DNA of 64,000 nt from Hyphomicrobiales bacterium (GTDB lineage: Bacteria > Pseudomonadota > Alphaproteobacteria > Rhizobiales > Rhizobiaceae), in the NCBI GenBank assembly GCA_900471485.1, contig UCEU01000033.1, forward strand, positions 100,934 through 164,933, written 5' to 3'. Made by a program: the position numbers and the translations under genes. Each line of letters begins with the position of its first letter. Within the stretch, counting starts at the first letter, position 1. Shown in pieces: positions 1-8,925 of this stretch. Below the pieces are notes generated by a model. The model had not been told where the DNA came from and made no database searches. It saw only the letters and a program-made list of their open reading frames with translations.

Positions 1-357
1 GATCCCCGTCGCAAGCCCTTGGACGATACGCGCCGCGACCAGCCAGTTGGCGTCGGGCGCAATCACGAAGAGCGACATGGCGATGATCTCCATCACCAGC
101 GCGAGAAAGATCACCGGCTTTCTCCCGAGATGGTCGGAAATCGAACCGGCCACCAGCAACGCGCCGAGCAATGCGAAGGAATACACGGCGAAGATCACGG
201 TGATGAAGACAGGCGTTACCGCAAAGCTCTCCTGGTAAATCCGGTAGAGCGGCGTTGGCGCGGCGGATGCGCCGAAGAAGGTGGCAAGCGTGACGGCGTG
301 AAAGCGGATGGGATTGCGAGGCGTCGCGCTGGCGCTGGATTTCGGACCGGAGAGCAT
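1..357 (-). CDS. MFS transporter, N-terminal part (runs off left edge)
   Basis: The first 119 residues of a major facilitator superfamily permease are visible; the rest lies outside the window. Two hydrophobic helices can be seen, and between the second and third is the MFS signature loop, GSISDHLGRKP, matching motif A (GxLaDrxGrkp). The ATG at 357 follows AGGAG at 7 bases. The gene diverges from a TetR-type regulator across about 130 bases, the usual arrangement for an efflux pump controlled by its neighbour. Substrate unknown; drug or metabolite export is an inference from the context only. Confidence 0.85.
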   Translation of the reverse strand, partial: MLSGPKSSASATPRNPIRFHAVTLATFFGASAAPTPLYRIYQESFAVTPVFITVIFAVYSFALLGALLVAGSISDHLGRKPVIFLALVMEIIAMSLFVIAPDANWLVAARIVQGLATGI

Positions 358-419
358 CTATATACTCCTAAAAGCTAAATCGTTGCGTTTGTCCGATATA
401 GAGGTGCGCAATGCTAAAA

Positions 420-432
420 GCAAATTATTTGC
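420..432. promoter_or_regulatory. Candidate TetR operator palindrome
   Basis: GCAAAT-T-ATTTGC is a perfect 6-1-6 inverted repeat in the AT-rich gap between the divergent MFS and TetR genes. Position and symmetry fit an autoregulatory operator of the adjacent TetR protein; binding is inferred. Confidence 0.4.
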
Positions 433-487
433 GTTAATGTTTCTATGAACTATTTTGAATCGTGACGGCCAGGGAGGCCGGCAAGAC

Positions 488-1087
488 ATGGCAGTGAAGG
501 AAGGCCTCCGTCCGGGAGGCAGAAGCGCAAGGGTCCAGGCATCGGTCCACAAGGCCGTGCGCGAGCTGCTGCGGACCATGGACCGCGCCGAAGTCACGAT
601 TCCGCTGATCGCCGGCGAGGCCGGTGTCACGCCATCCACCATCTATCGCCGATGGGGCGATCTGCAGGAGCTGCTGGCCGATGTGGCGGTGGAGCGGCTG
701 CGGCCCGACATGCTGCCGGTCGAAACCGGCAGCGGCATTGGCGACCTCGAAGCCTGGGCCGAGCAATATGCCGAGGAGATGTCGTCAGGCATCGGCCGCG
801 AGATGATGCGCGATGTGCTGGCGGCGCAGGATAATGTCAACGCCTGCAAATGCTTCGAATTCACCCGGCAGCAACTGGCGCTGATCGGCGACCGCGCCCA
901 TGCGCGCGGCGAGAGCTTTCCTGATGTCGACGCGGTCATGGACAAGGTCGTCGCCCCGATCGTCTATCGCATCCTGTTCGGCGAAGCACCCTCGCTCGAC
1001 CATGTACGCAACCTGGTGCGCGACGCGATATCAGGCGATCCCACACTTATTCAGCAGCAGCCCGCTTCTGCGCGGAAATCTGGGTAA
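488..1087 (+). CDS. TetR/AcrR-family transcriptional regulator
   Basis: A 199-residue protein with an N-terminal helix-turn-helix (residues about 20-60; IPLIAGEAGVTPSTIYRRWG is a textbook TetR recognition helix, with the Y-R-W-x pattern) and a helical C-terminal domain of the TetR_C type. The ATG at 488 is preferred because AGGGAGG lies 10 bases upstream; an in-frame TTG at 455 lacks such a site. It is divergent from an MFS exporter and so is probably its repressor. The last 41 bases overlap the 3' end of the opposite-strand kinase gene, giving a convergent antisense overlap. The ligand is unknown. Confidence 0.85.
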   Translation: MAVKEGLRPGGRSARVQASVHKAVRELLRTMDRAEVTIPLIAGEAGVTPSTIYRRWGDLQELLADVAVERLRPDMLPVETGSGIGDLEAWAEQYAEEMSSGIGREMMRDVLAAQDNVNACKCFEFTRQQLALIGDRAHARGESFPDVDAVMDKVVAPIVYRILFGEAPSLDHVRNLVRDAISGDPTLIQQQPASARKSG

Positions 1088-4000
1088 CATAGGCCCTGAG
1101 CGCCGCCGGCCGCACCGGCTTGTGCTGGATGCCGATGGCGTGGCGTTCGATTTCGGCGCGCACCTCCAGTGTTCGATCGGCGGTCACGATCAGCGCCGGA
1201 ATATAGGATGTGAACTGCTCACGCGCCGCAAGCACGGCCGCCACGCCGGTGCCGTCGCCGAGGTGATAATCGGCGATGACGAGATCCGGTGGTCCCAGCC
1301 GCGGATCAAGCCGGCCGATCGCCGCAAGCGAATCCGCCGATTGCACCTCGCAACCCCATCCGCTGATCAAAAGCCGCATGCCTTCGAGGATATGCGGCTC
1401 GTTGTCGATGCAGAGGATTTTCAGTCCCTTGAGATTGCGCGCCGAGCGGTCCGACGGTGCCGGCCTTGCCGAAACCGCAACGGGTGGTGCGAGGTCGCGC
1501 GGCATCACGATGCGGAAATCCGTGCCCCTGCCATGGGTCGAGTGCAGCTCGACCGGGTGGTTCAGCACGCGGGCGATGCGGTCGACGATCGATAGTCCGA
1601 GCCCGAGCCCGGACGCCGTCTTGGCGCCTTCGTCCAGTCGCGTGAACTCCTTGAACACGGTCTTGAACTTCGATGGCGGAATGCCGATCCCCGAATCCAC
1701 CACCTGGATCACCACATGCCGCCCCCGCCGCCGCGCGCCGACGAGCACCTTGCCGGTGATCGTGTATTTGATGGCGTTGGAAACGAGGTTCTGCACCAGT
1801 CGCCTGAGAAGGTTCGGATCGGAGCGAACACGCACCGACGTCGGCATCACCACCAGCTTCAGGTTCTTCTCACGCGCGATCGGCGCGAAGTCGGTCTGGA
1901 TGCGCTCCAAGAGATCGGATAGCGCGAAGGAACTGACGGCGGGCCGCATGGCGCCGGTATCGAGCCTGGAGATGTCGAGCACCGCGCCAAGGATCGTTTC
2001 CACCGATTCCAGCGCCGAGTCGATGTTCCGCGCAATGGCGCCGCTGTCGGCCTGCCCGGCGCGGTTGGCCTGCGCCATGCGCTCCACCAGCGCCGAGGAG
2101 TAGAGCCGGGCGGCGTTCAGCGGCTGCAGGATGTCATGGCCGGCGGCCGCGAAGAAGCGCGTCTTGCCGAGGTTGGCCTCGTCCGCCACCGCGCGCGCCT
2201 CTCCGAGTTCCTGGTTGACGCGCGTAAGTTCCGCCGTGCGCTCGGCCACGCGCTGCTCCAGCGTTTCATTGGCCTGCTTAAGCGCCCGGTCCGCCGCCAC
2301 GCGCTGGGTGATATCGGTGAAGGTCGCGACGATGCCCTTGTCCGGCATGGCGTTGGACCGCACTTCGATGATCCGCTCGCCGCCGCCGAGGACCAGCGCG
2401 AATGGCTTGTCCAGCGTCAGCACGTCGCGCATCGTCTGCTCGACATCGCCGGGGGCCACATCGCCGCGCTGGCTGAGCACGGCGATGATCTCCGATAGCG
2501 GAAAGCCCACCTGTCCGGCACTCTCCGGCAGGTCGAGCAACTGACGGAAACGTCGGTTCCAGATCGTCAGATGGTTGGAGCTGTCGAACACCGCGATCCC
2601 CTGGTCCATCTGCGAAAGCGCGGTCTGCAGCATGTCCTGGTTATACTGCAGCGCCTCGCTTGCCTGGTCGAGCAGCCAGGCCGTGTCCGACGAGGCATCC
2701 TCGACCTTCTGCAGGATCAGCGACAGAACGAGGCGGGCCGACGAGGAACCGATGGCGCTACCGAGCAGTTGCTCGGTGAAATGCACCAGCGCCATGTCGG
2801 CGGGCTGCTCGTCCTCCAGCTTGCGGCCCGAGTTCTGCTGGTAGGTCTGGAACGACCGCTCCATGCGCTCCTCGCCGAGATAGCGCGAGATCGTCGCCTT
2901 CAGGTCGCCGACGCTGATGCTGGTCTTCCAACCGCGCGTGGCGAATTGTGAGCGGGACTGGCCGCGCACGAAGATGCCCGCCTGGATGCGCTCCAGAGGC
3001 CGCGCATTGCGGGTCAGCGAGCCGACGATGAAGCAAGCCGTGTTGATGAGCAGGCTCATCAAGGTGGCGTTCACCAGCGGATCGGCGTCGGGCGCGGTGA
3101 ACATCGTGGTGCCCGGAAAGACGAAACCGAGAACGGCGCTGGCGACCGAGGAGTAATCCGGCCCGCCGAGCGAGGGCAGGAACAGCAGGTAGACCCAGAT
3201 GACGAAACCGGAGGTCAGGCCGAGCACGGCGCCGCGCGCATTCGCCCGCCGCCAGATCAGCCCGCCGAGCAGCGAGGGTGCCATCTGCGCGACGGCCGCA
3301 AACGAGAGCAGGCCGATCGAGGCCAGCCCCGTTGTGCTGTCGGTCGAGCGATAATAGGCATAGCCCAGCAGCAGCACCGCGAAGATCGAGCTTCGCCGCA
3401 CATTGAGCAGCGTCTTGGCGAAATCGTCGCGCTGCCCGTCCCGCCCGGCCAGCTTGCGATGCAGGAAGATCGGCATGACGATGTCGTTCGACACCATGAT
3501 CGACAGCGCCACCGAGGCGACGATCACCATGGCGGTGGCGGCCGAGAAGCCGCCGATGAAGGTTATCAGCGAAACGACGGGCATCTCGTTGGCGAGCGGC
3601 AACGACAGCATGTAGAGATCGGCATTGCCGCTGCCGCCGAAGGACAAGACGCCTGCAATCGCCACCGGCAGCACGAAGAGGTTGATGACGACGAGGTAGG
3701 CCGGAAACAGGAAGCCCGCCAGCCGCAATTCCCGCGCCGTCCGGTTCTCGACGACGGTCACGTGGAACTGCCGCGGCAGCATGATGATCGCGAAGGCCGA
3801 GAGCGCGATCAGTGTTATCCACCGGCTGATCGGCGTCTGGTAGTGCAGGGCCGCCAGCACCCGCTCATTCTCCATCGCCGTTTGCCAGAGATGCGAGGGG
3901 CCGTCGAACAGCAGCCAGACCACGCAGATCCCGACCGTCAAAAAGGCGATGAGCTTGACCACGGATTCCATCGCGACCGCCAGGATGAGCCCGTCCTGGT

Positions 4001-4568
4001 GTTCCGTCGCGTCGGTATGCCGGGTGCCGAACATGATCGCGAAGCAGGCAAGTACGAGGGTCACGATCAGCGGCAGGTCGAGGAAATAGAGATTGCCGCT
4101 GCCGATACCGTAATCGGAGGGATTGAGCATCGCCGTTACTGCACTCGAGACGGATTTCAGCTGCAGCGCGATATAGGGAATGGCGCCGACCAGCGAGATC
4201 AGCGCGACGAGCGTGGCGACGGTCGGGTTCTTGCCGTAGCGCGCCGAGATGAAGTCGGCGACGGAGGTGAGTTTCTCGGCCTTCGCCAGCTCGATGATCC
4301 GCCGCAGCACCGGCATGCCAAGCGTGAAGACGAGGATCGGGCCGATATAGATGCCGGTGAATTCCAGCCCACGCTGCGAGGCGAGGCCGACTCCGCCGAA
4401 ATAGGTCCAGGAGGTGCAGTAGATCGCAAGGCTGAGCGAATAGACCAGCGGTCGGCCGCCCTGCGGCGCGCCGAGCATCCGTCGTTGCCGGTCGCCATGG
4501 CTCGCCACGGCGAAAAGCAGCAGCAGATAGCCGAAAGCAGATGCGAGTATGACCCAGCCTGGCAGCAT
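1047..4568 (-). CDS. Hybrid sensor histidine kinase with N-terminal sodium:solute-symporter domain
   Basis: A 1173-residue membrane kinase. Residues 1 to about 490 are a multi-helix SSS/PutP-like module. A PAS domain follows (about 640-750, QMDQGIAVFDSSNHLTIWN), then a coiled coil (RALKQANETLEQRVAERT), HisKA with phospho-acceptor histidine in FFAAAGHDILQPLNAAR, and HATPase_c (N-box QNLVSNAIKY, G1 VDSGIGIPP, G2 GLGLGLSIVDRIA). A C-terminal receiver has its acidic pocket in CIDNEP and phospho-acceptor Asp in VIADYHLGDG. The architecture matches the CbrA/CrbS group, which senses carbon or acetate status, but specificity cannot be read here. No response regulator with an output domain lies beside it, so it is an orphan. 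The 3' end overlaps the TetR gene by 41 bases tail to tail. Confidence 0.9.
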   Translation of the reverse strand: MLPGWVILASAFGYLLLLFAVASHGDRQRRMLGAPQGGRPLVYSLSLAIYCTSWTYFGGVGLASQRGLEFTGIYIGPILVFTLGMPVLRRIIELAKAEKLTSVADFISARYGKNPTVATLVALISLVGAIPYIALQLKSVSSAVTAMLNPSDYGIGSGNLYFLDLPLIVTLVLACFAIMFGTRHTDATEHQDGLILAVAMESVVKLIAFLTVGICVVWLLFDGPSHLWQTAMENERVLAALHYQTPISRWITLIALSAFAIIMLPRQFHVTVVENRTARELRLAGFLFPAYLVVINLFVLPVAIAGVLSFGGSGNADLYMLSLPLANEMPVVSLITFIGGFSAATAMVIVASVALSIMVSNDIVMPIFLHRKLAGRDGQRDDFAKTLLNVRRSSIFAVLLLGYAYYRSTDSTTGLASIGLLSFAAVAQMAPSLLGGLIWRRANARGAVLGLTSGFVIWVYLLFLPSLGGPDYSSVASAVLGFVFPGTTMFTAPDADPLVNATLMSLLINTACFIVGSLTRNARPLERIQAGIFVRGQSRSQFATRGWKTSISVGDLKATISRYLGEERMERSFQTYQQNSGRKLEDEQPADMALVHFTEQLLGSAIGSSSARLVLSLILQKVEDASSDTAWLLDQASEALQYNQDMLQTALSQMDQGIAVFDSSNHLTIWNRRFRQLLDLPESAGQVGFPLSEIIAVLSQRGDVAPGDVEQTMRDVLTLDKPFALVLGGGERIIEVRSNAMPDKGIVATFTDITQRVAADRALKQANETLEQRVAERTAELTRVNQELGEARAVADEANLGKTRFFAAAGHDILQPLNAARLYSSALVERMAQANRAGQADSGAIARNIDSALESVETILGAVLDISRLDTGAMRPAVSSFALSDLLERIQTDFAPIAREKNLKLVVMPTSVRVRSDPNLLRRLVQNLVSNAIKYTITGKVLVGARRRGRHVVIQVVDSGIGIPPSKFKTVFKEFTRLDEGAKTASGLGLGLSIVDRIARVLNHPVELHSTHGRGTDFRIVMPRDLAPPVAVSARPAPSDRSARNLKGLKILCIDNEPHILEGMRLLISGWGCEVQSADSLAAIGRLDPRLGPPDLVIADYHLGDGTGVAAVLAAREQFTSYIPALIVTADRTLEVRAEIERHAIGIQHKPVRPAALRAYVTQISAQKRAAAE

Positions 4569-4775
4569 TGACCCTCCGCCCGCACCGCATTTGGCGGCTT
4601 CTCCCCGGGCGCCTTCGAGACTACGGCAAATCAGGACCTTTGAAAATTGGGGACGCTCTAGGCATTAAGTCAAAGACCACCGCGAAAATATTAATTAGCA
4701 ATTGAATAATTCGATCGGACATGTAGCTAATAAAAACAACGGAATGCAGGACTGAAACAGAGGGAGACATAGCGA

Positions 4776-5213
4776 ATGCTGAATGAGTTCAAAGCCTTCA
4801 TCGCCCGCGGCAACGTCATGGACCTTGCTGTCGGTGTTATCATCGGCGGTGCCTTCGGCGGCATCGTCAAGTCGCTTGTCGACGACGTCATCATGCCGAT
4901 CGTCGGCGCCATCTTCGGTGGTTTCGACTTCTCGAACTATTTCATCGGCCTCTCGTCCAACGTCAACGCGCCGACGCTTGCCGCCGCCCGCGCACAGGGC
5001 GCCGTTCTGGCCTATGGTAGCTTCATCACCGTCCTCATCAACTTCCTCATCCTGGCCTGGATCATCTTCCTCATGGTCAAGGGCGTGAACACTCTGCAGA
5101 AGCAGGTCGAGCGCCAGAAGAAGGTTGCCCCTGAGGAAGCACCGCCGCCGCCGGCCGACGTTGCTCTCCTCACTGAAATCCGCGACCTCCTGGCCAAGCG
5201 CCCGGCTGTCTGA
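4776..5213 (+). CDS. mscL: Large-conductance mechanosensitive channel MscL
   Basis: A 145-residue channel protein. The N-terminal amphipathic helix and first transmembrane segment (MLNEFKAFIARGNVMDLAVG, then VIIGGAFGGIVKSLVDDVIMP) are diagnostic of MscL, including the glycine/alanine-rich pore helix. A second membrane segment lies at about residues 85-110 (YGSFITVLINFLILAWIIF), followed by the charged cytoplasmic helix. The pentameric channel opens under membrane tension and vents solutes on osmotic downshock. AGGGAGA precedes the ATG by about 9 bases. It is apparently monocistronic, with a GC hairpin just downstream. Confidence 0.97.
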   Translation: MLNEFKAFIARGNVMDLAVGVIIGGAFGGIVKSLVDDVIMPIVGAIFGGFDFSNYFIGLSSNVNAPTLAAARAQGAVLAYGSFITVLINFLILAWIIFLMVKGVNTLQKQVERQKKVAPEEAPPPPADVALLTEIRDLLAKRPAV

Positions 5214-5238
5214 GCCAGGCCTTCTTAACAAGGCGTCG

Positions 5239-5260
5239 AGCCCTGCCGCGAGGCGGGGCT
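5239..5260 (+). terminator. Hairpin downstream of mscL
   Basis: AGCCCTGCC-GCGA-GGCGGGGCT forms a nine-pair stem with one T-G wobble, 25 bases after the mscL stop. There is no T-run, so it may stabilise the 3' end rather than terminate on its own. Confidence 0.45.
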
Positions 5261-5349
5261 CATCCATCACGGAAATCGATAGCGCATCACCGATTGTCAT
5301 GGGATTTGCCTTCGCATTTGCTCTATGAAGGGCAAAACCGGAGTGATGC

Positions 5350-6516
5350 ATGTCGATCGTGAATAGCCTCAGCCCGCGCGCCGTCTCGGCGCCCGAAAGC
5401 GGGATCGTTGAAGTCGTCAATTATGCCCGTGGCCGCGAAGGTCTTCTGCCGCTTTGGGTCGGCGAGGGCGATCTGCCGTCACCCGAATTCATCAACAAGG
5501 CGGCGATGGACGCGCTCGCCGGCGGCGAAACCTTCTACACCTATCAGCGCGGCATTCCCGAACTCCGTCAGGCGCTTTCGGACTACTACGCGCGCCACTT
5601 CGGCATCACCCTTCCGGTCGAGCATTTCTACGTTACCGGCTCCGGCATGCAGGCCATCCAGATCGCCGTACAGGCGCTCACCTCGCCGGGCGACGAGTTC
5701 GTCTATCTGACGCCGTCATGGCCCAATATCGCCGCGGCACTGGAGATCGCCGGCGCCCGTTCGGTCGGCGTGCAGCTTCAGTTCGAAGGCGGCAAGTGGG
5801 ATGTCGATCTTGGCCGCATCGAAGCCGCGATCACGTCGAAGACCAAGGCACTGTTCGTCAACACGCCCTCGAACCCGACCGGCTGGACCGCGACGCGCGA
5901 AGATCTGGCTGCGATCCTGGCGCTCGCCCGCAAGCACGATCTCTGGATTCTCGCCGACGAGATCTACGCCCGCTACTACTTCGCCGGCGATCGCGCGCCG
6001 TCCTTCCTCGACGTGATGGATGGCGACGACAAGGTGATGTTCGTCAACTCCTTCTCCAAGAACTGGTCGATGACCGGTTGGCGTGTCGGCTGGATCGTCG
6101 CGCCGCCGCAGACCGGCCAGGTGCTGGAAAACCTCATCCAGTATTCGACATCGGGCGTCGCCCAGTTCATGCAGCGCGGCGCCCTGGCGGCGCTGAACGA
6201 GGGCGATGCCTTCGTGCAGTCGAACATCGACAAGGCGCGCCAGTCCCGCGACATCCTCTGCGACGCGCTGATATCGACCAACCGCGTCCAGACGCTGAAG
6301 CCCGATGGTGCGCTTTACGCCTTCCTGAAGATCGACGGCGTCACCGACAGCCGCAGGGCGGCGATCGACATCGTCGACAAGACCGGTGTCGGTCTGGCAC
6401 CCGGAACGGCTTTCGGCCCCGGCGGCGAACTCTTCATGCGCGCCTGCTTCCTGAGAAACCCGGCGCAGATTCGCACCGCCGCCGAGAGGCTCTGCGATTA
6501 CATCCTCAAGCTCTGA
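5350..6516 (+). CDS. Class I/II PLP-dependent aminotransferase
   Basis: A 388-residue fold-type I aminotransferase. Visible signatures are GSGMQAIQIAVQAL (cofactor phosphate binding), NTPSNPTGW (the conserved NPTG loop), ILADEIYARYYF (Asp contacting the pyridine nitrogen, and Tyr), and SFSKNWSMTGWRVGW with the Schiff-base lysine and a substrate or phosphate arginine. The length is normal for the aspartate/aromatic aminotransferase superfamily. The amino donor and acceptor cannot be fixed from sequence; pyruvate/aspartate-type transamination is the default guess. It stands alone and ends at a strong terminator. Confidence 0.9.
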   Translation: MSIVNSLSPRAVSAPESGIVEVVNYARGREGLLPLWVGEGDLPSPEFINKAAMDALAGGETFYTYQRGIPELRQALSDYYARHFGITLPVEHFYVTGSGMQAIQIAVQALTSPGDEFVYLTPSWPNIAAALEIAGARSVGVQLQFEGGKWDVDLGRIEAAITSKTKALFVNTPSNPTGWTATREDLAAILALARKHDLWILADEIYARYYFAGDRAPSFLDVMDGDDKVMFVNSFSKNWSMTGWRVGWIVAPPQTGQVLENLIQYSTSGVAQFMQRGALAALNEGDAFVQSNIDKARQSRDILCDALISTNRVQTLKPDGALYAFLKIDGVTDSRRAAIDIVDKTGVGLAPGTAFGPGGELFMRACFLRNPAQIRTAAERLCDYILKL

Positions 6517-6523
6517 CGACCTC

Positions 6524-6550
6524 GAAAACCCGCCCGACCGGCGGGTTTTC
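6524..6550 (+). terminator. Rho-independent terminator after the aminotransferase
   Basis: GAAAACCCGCC and GGCGGGTTTTC are perfect complements around a five-base loop (CGACC), with a T4 tract in the 3' arm. It lies 8 bases after the stop codon. Confidence 0.85.
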
Positions 6551-6717
6551 CGTATCGAGGTGAGATATCGCTAAAATTCTAGCAAAGCCGGAAATCGGCC
6601 CCTAACCACACCGCCAAACTTAGTCGCCCTAACGCCCTTTGAGAGCCTTTCAGTGGAAGACTCTGAAAGGAGAAACGCCGTCAGATGCCTGCATGTGATG
6701 GCGTGAGGAATGCGGAC

Positions 6718-7752
6718 ATGGCGATTTTGGTCACAGGCGGCGCGGGCTACATCGGTAGCCATATGGTCTGGACACTGCTGGATGCGGGTGAGGATGTCGT
6801 TGTCATCGACAATCTCTCGACCGGCTTCCGCTGGGCCGTTGCCGATCGCGCGCGCTTCTATCTCGGCGATATCTCCGATGTGCAGGTCCTGAACCGCATC
6901 TTCATCGAAAACGATATCGAGGCGATCGTCCACTTTGCCGGCTCCGCCATCGTGCCGGTCTCCGTCTCCGATCCGCTTTCCTATTACGACAACAATTCCG
7001 GCAAGACGCGGGCGCTCCTCAGCGCCGCCATCAATGCCGGCATCCGCCATGTCGTCTTCTCGTCGACCGCCGCCGTCTACGGTCCACAGCCCAGCTCCGC
7101 CCCGGTCCGAGAAACCGCAACGCTCAATCCGGAAAACCCATACGGCCAGTCGAAGCTGATGACCGAATTCATGCTGCGCGATTGCGCCGCCGCCTATGAT
7201 TTCAATTATGTCGCCCTACGCTACTTCAACGTCGCCGGTGCCGATCCTGAAGGCCGCGCAGGGCAGTCGACATCGGGCGCGACGCATCTGATCAAGGTCG
7301 CCTGCGAGGCGGCACTCGGCAAGCGCGACGGTATCCATGTCTACGGCATCGATTACCCGACCCACGACGGCACCGGCGTGCGCGATTACATCCACGTCAC
7401 AGACCTGACCGACGTTCACCTCAAGGCCCTTCAGCACCTGCGCAGTGGCAAGGGCTCGCTGGTCGCCAATTGCGGCTATGGGTCGGGCTATTCGGTGCTC
7501 GATGTGCTGAACATGGTCACCCGCGTCCACGGTCACTCTTTCAAGATCCATATGGCCCCCCGGCGCCCGGGCGACGCCGCAAGCGTCGTCGCGGATTCGA
7601 CGCTCGCACACCGCACGTTCGACTGGAAGCCGAAGCACGATTCGTTGGAGACGATCGTTCGCAGCGCGCTCGACTGGGAACTGTTCCTGATGAACCGCAA
7701 CGTCGAAGATCTCCAGGGAATCCACCGCGCGCTCGCCGCCGCGTCTTTTTGA
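6718..7752 (+). CDS. galE: UDP-glucose 4-epimerase (GalE/ExoB type)
   Basis: A 344-residue extended short-chain dehydrogenase. The N-terminal NAD-binding motif is GGAGYIGSH, the catalytic Ser/Thr region is SSTAAVYG, and the Tyr/Lys pair is in YGQSK. The sequence HDGTGVRDYIHV is typical of GalE. The enzyme interconverts UDP-glucose and UDP-galactose and in rhizobia supplies galactose for exopolysaccharide and LPS. The ATG at 6718 (GAGGA 7 bases upstream) gives the usual MAILVTGGAGYIG start; an ATG at 6685 would add an atypical leader. It is not linked to the polysaccharide operon at 23-27 kb. Confidence 0.92.
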   Translation: MAILVTGGAGYIGSHMVWTLLDAGEDVVVIDNLSTGFRWAVADRARFYLGDISDVQVLNRIFIENDIEAIVHFAGSAIVPVSVSDPLSYYDNNSGKTRALLSAAINAGIRHVVFSSTAAVYGPQPSSAPVRETATLNPENPYGQSKLMTEFMLRDCAAAYDFNYVALRYFNVAGADPEGRAGQSTSGATHLIKVACEAALGKRDGIHVYGIDYPTHDGTGVRDYIHVTDLTDVHLKALQHLRSGKGSLVANCGYGSGYSVLDVLNMVTRVHGHSFKIHMAPRRPGDAASVVADSTLAHRTFDWKPKHDSLETIVRSALDWELFLMNRNVEDLQGIHRALAAASF

Positions 7753-7860
7753 CCGTTGCCGCCGCAAGGCTATCGACTAAGTCCCGGAGCGCGATAGTTT
7801 TCTTGGGCGCGCGATCATCGCCGCGCAGCGATTGGCCAGAAACGCGGTTAGGATCCCGAT

Positions 7861-8925
7861 ATGCATGACATGACTGAACGTCGCGACGTCCTCGTGGAAC
7901 GGCGAGGCGCGGCCGGTCTGATCCGTCTGGACCGGCCGCGCGCGCTGAACAGTCTGACACTGGAGATGATCAGGGCAATCGCCGTTGCGCTGGATGATTT
8001 CGCCACGGACGACAGCGTCGCCACGGTCGTGATCTCGGGCGAGGGCGATCGCGGCTTCTGCGCCGGCGGCGATATCCGCGCCTTGCACGAGAGCGGCCGG
8101 GAAAAAACAGAGCTCGCCGAAACATTCTGGCGCGAGGAGTTCCGGCTCAACCACCGGATCGCTACTTATTCAAAGCCCTATGTCGCCTTGATGGATGGCA
8201 TCACCATGGGCGGAGGCGTCGGTCTCGGCGCGCACGGTCGCCATCGCGTGGTGACCGAACGCACGCGGCTCGCGATGCCCGAAACCGGCATCGGTTACTT
8301 CCCCGATGTTGGCGCCACCTGGCTTTTGCCGCGCGCGTCGGGCGAGATCGGCACCTGGATGGCGCTCACCGGTCTCGACGTAAAGGCGGGCGATGCGATC
8401 TTTGCCGGCCTGGCCGATGTCCAGGTTGCATCTTTCCAGTTGCCGGAACTCGTGGACACGCTTGCAGAAATGCCGAAGGGCGCCAGGTCGCGGGACGTGG
8501 AGACGGTTCTGAAGAACCTGTCGGACACGCCTGACCATGGCCCCCTCAGGCAAAACATCGATCTCATCCAGCGCGCTTTCCATCATGCGAGCGTCGCTGA
8601 AATCCTGGCGGCGCTGGCCGGCGAGAGCGGCGAGTTCGCCGCCGAGACGCGGCGCTTGATGCTGACGCGCTCCCCGACCAGCCTTGAACTGACGCTGCGG
8701 CTGCTCCGGCAGGGCAGGGAGAGCCGTAACCTCGCGGAATGCCTGAACCGGGAACTCGGCGCCTGCCTGCAGATCCTGCATAGCGCCGATTTCTACGAGG
8801 GCATTCGCGCCGCCATAATCGATAAGGACCGAAACCCCGCCTGGAAGCCGGAAACGCTTGCCGAGGTCGATGCGCATTCACTCGAACCGTTCTTCGTGGC
8901 GCCGAACCCGCCGCTGGCGCTCTAA
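7861..8925 (+). CDS. Enoyl-CoA hydratase/isomerase family, probable 3-hydroxyisobutyryl-CoA hydrolase
   Basis: A 354-residue crotonase-fold protein. It has the oxyanion-hole segment GFCAGGDIRAL and the second half-site ITMGGGVGLGAHGRHRV followed by AMPETGIGYFPDVGATWLL. The E-x-G-I-G-x-x-P-D-x-G stretch and the length above 340 residues are typical of HIBYL-CoA hydrolases rather than ordinary 260-residue enoyl-CoA hydratases. The expected role is hydrolysis of 3-hydroxyisobutyryl-CoA in valine degradation. No valine-pathway gene is adjacent. Its stop codon overlaps the opposite-strand helicase stop. Confidence 0.85.
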   Translation: MHDMTERRDVLVERRGAAGLIRLDRPRALNSLTLEMIRAIAVALDDFATDDSVATVVISGEGDRGFCAGGDIRALHESGREKTELAETFWREEFRLNHRIATYSKPYVALMDGITMGGGVGLGAHGRHRVVTERTRLAMPETGIGYFPDVGATWLLPRASGEIGTWMALTGLDVKAGDAIFAGLADVQVASFQLPELVDTLAEMPKGARSRDVETVLKNLSDTPDHGPLRQNIDLIQRAFHHASVAEILAALAGESGEFAAETRRLMLTRSPTSLELTLRLLRQGRESRNLAECLNRELGACLQILHSADFYEGIRAAIIDKDRNPAWKPETLAEVDAHSLEPFFVAPNPPLAL

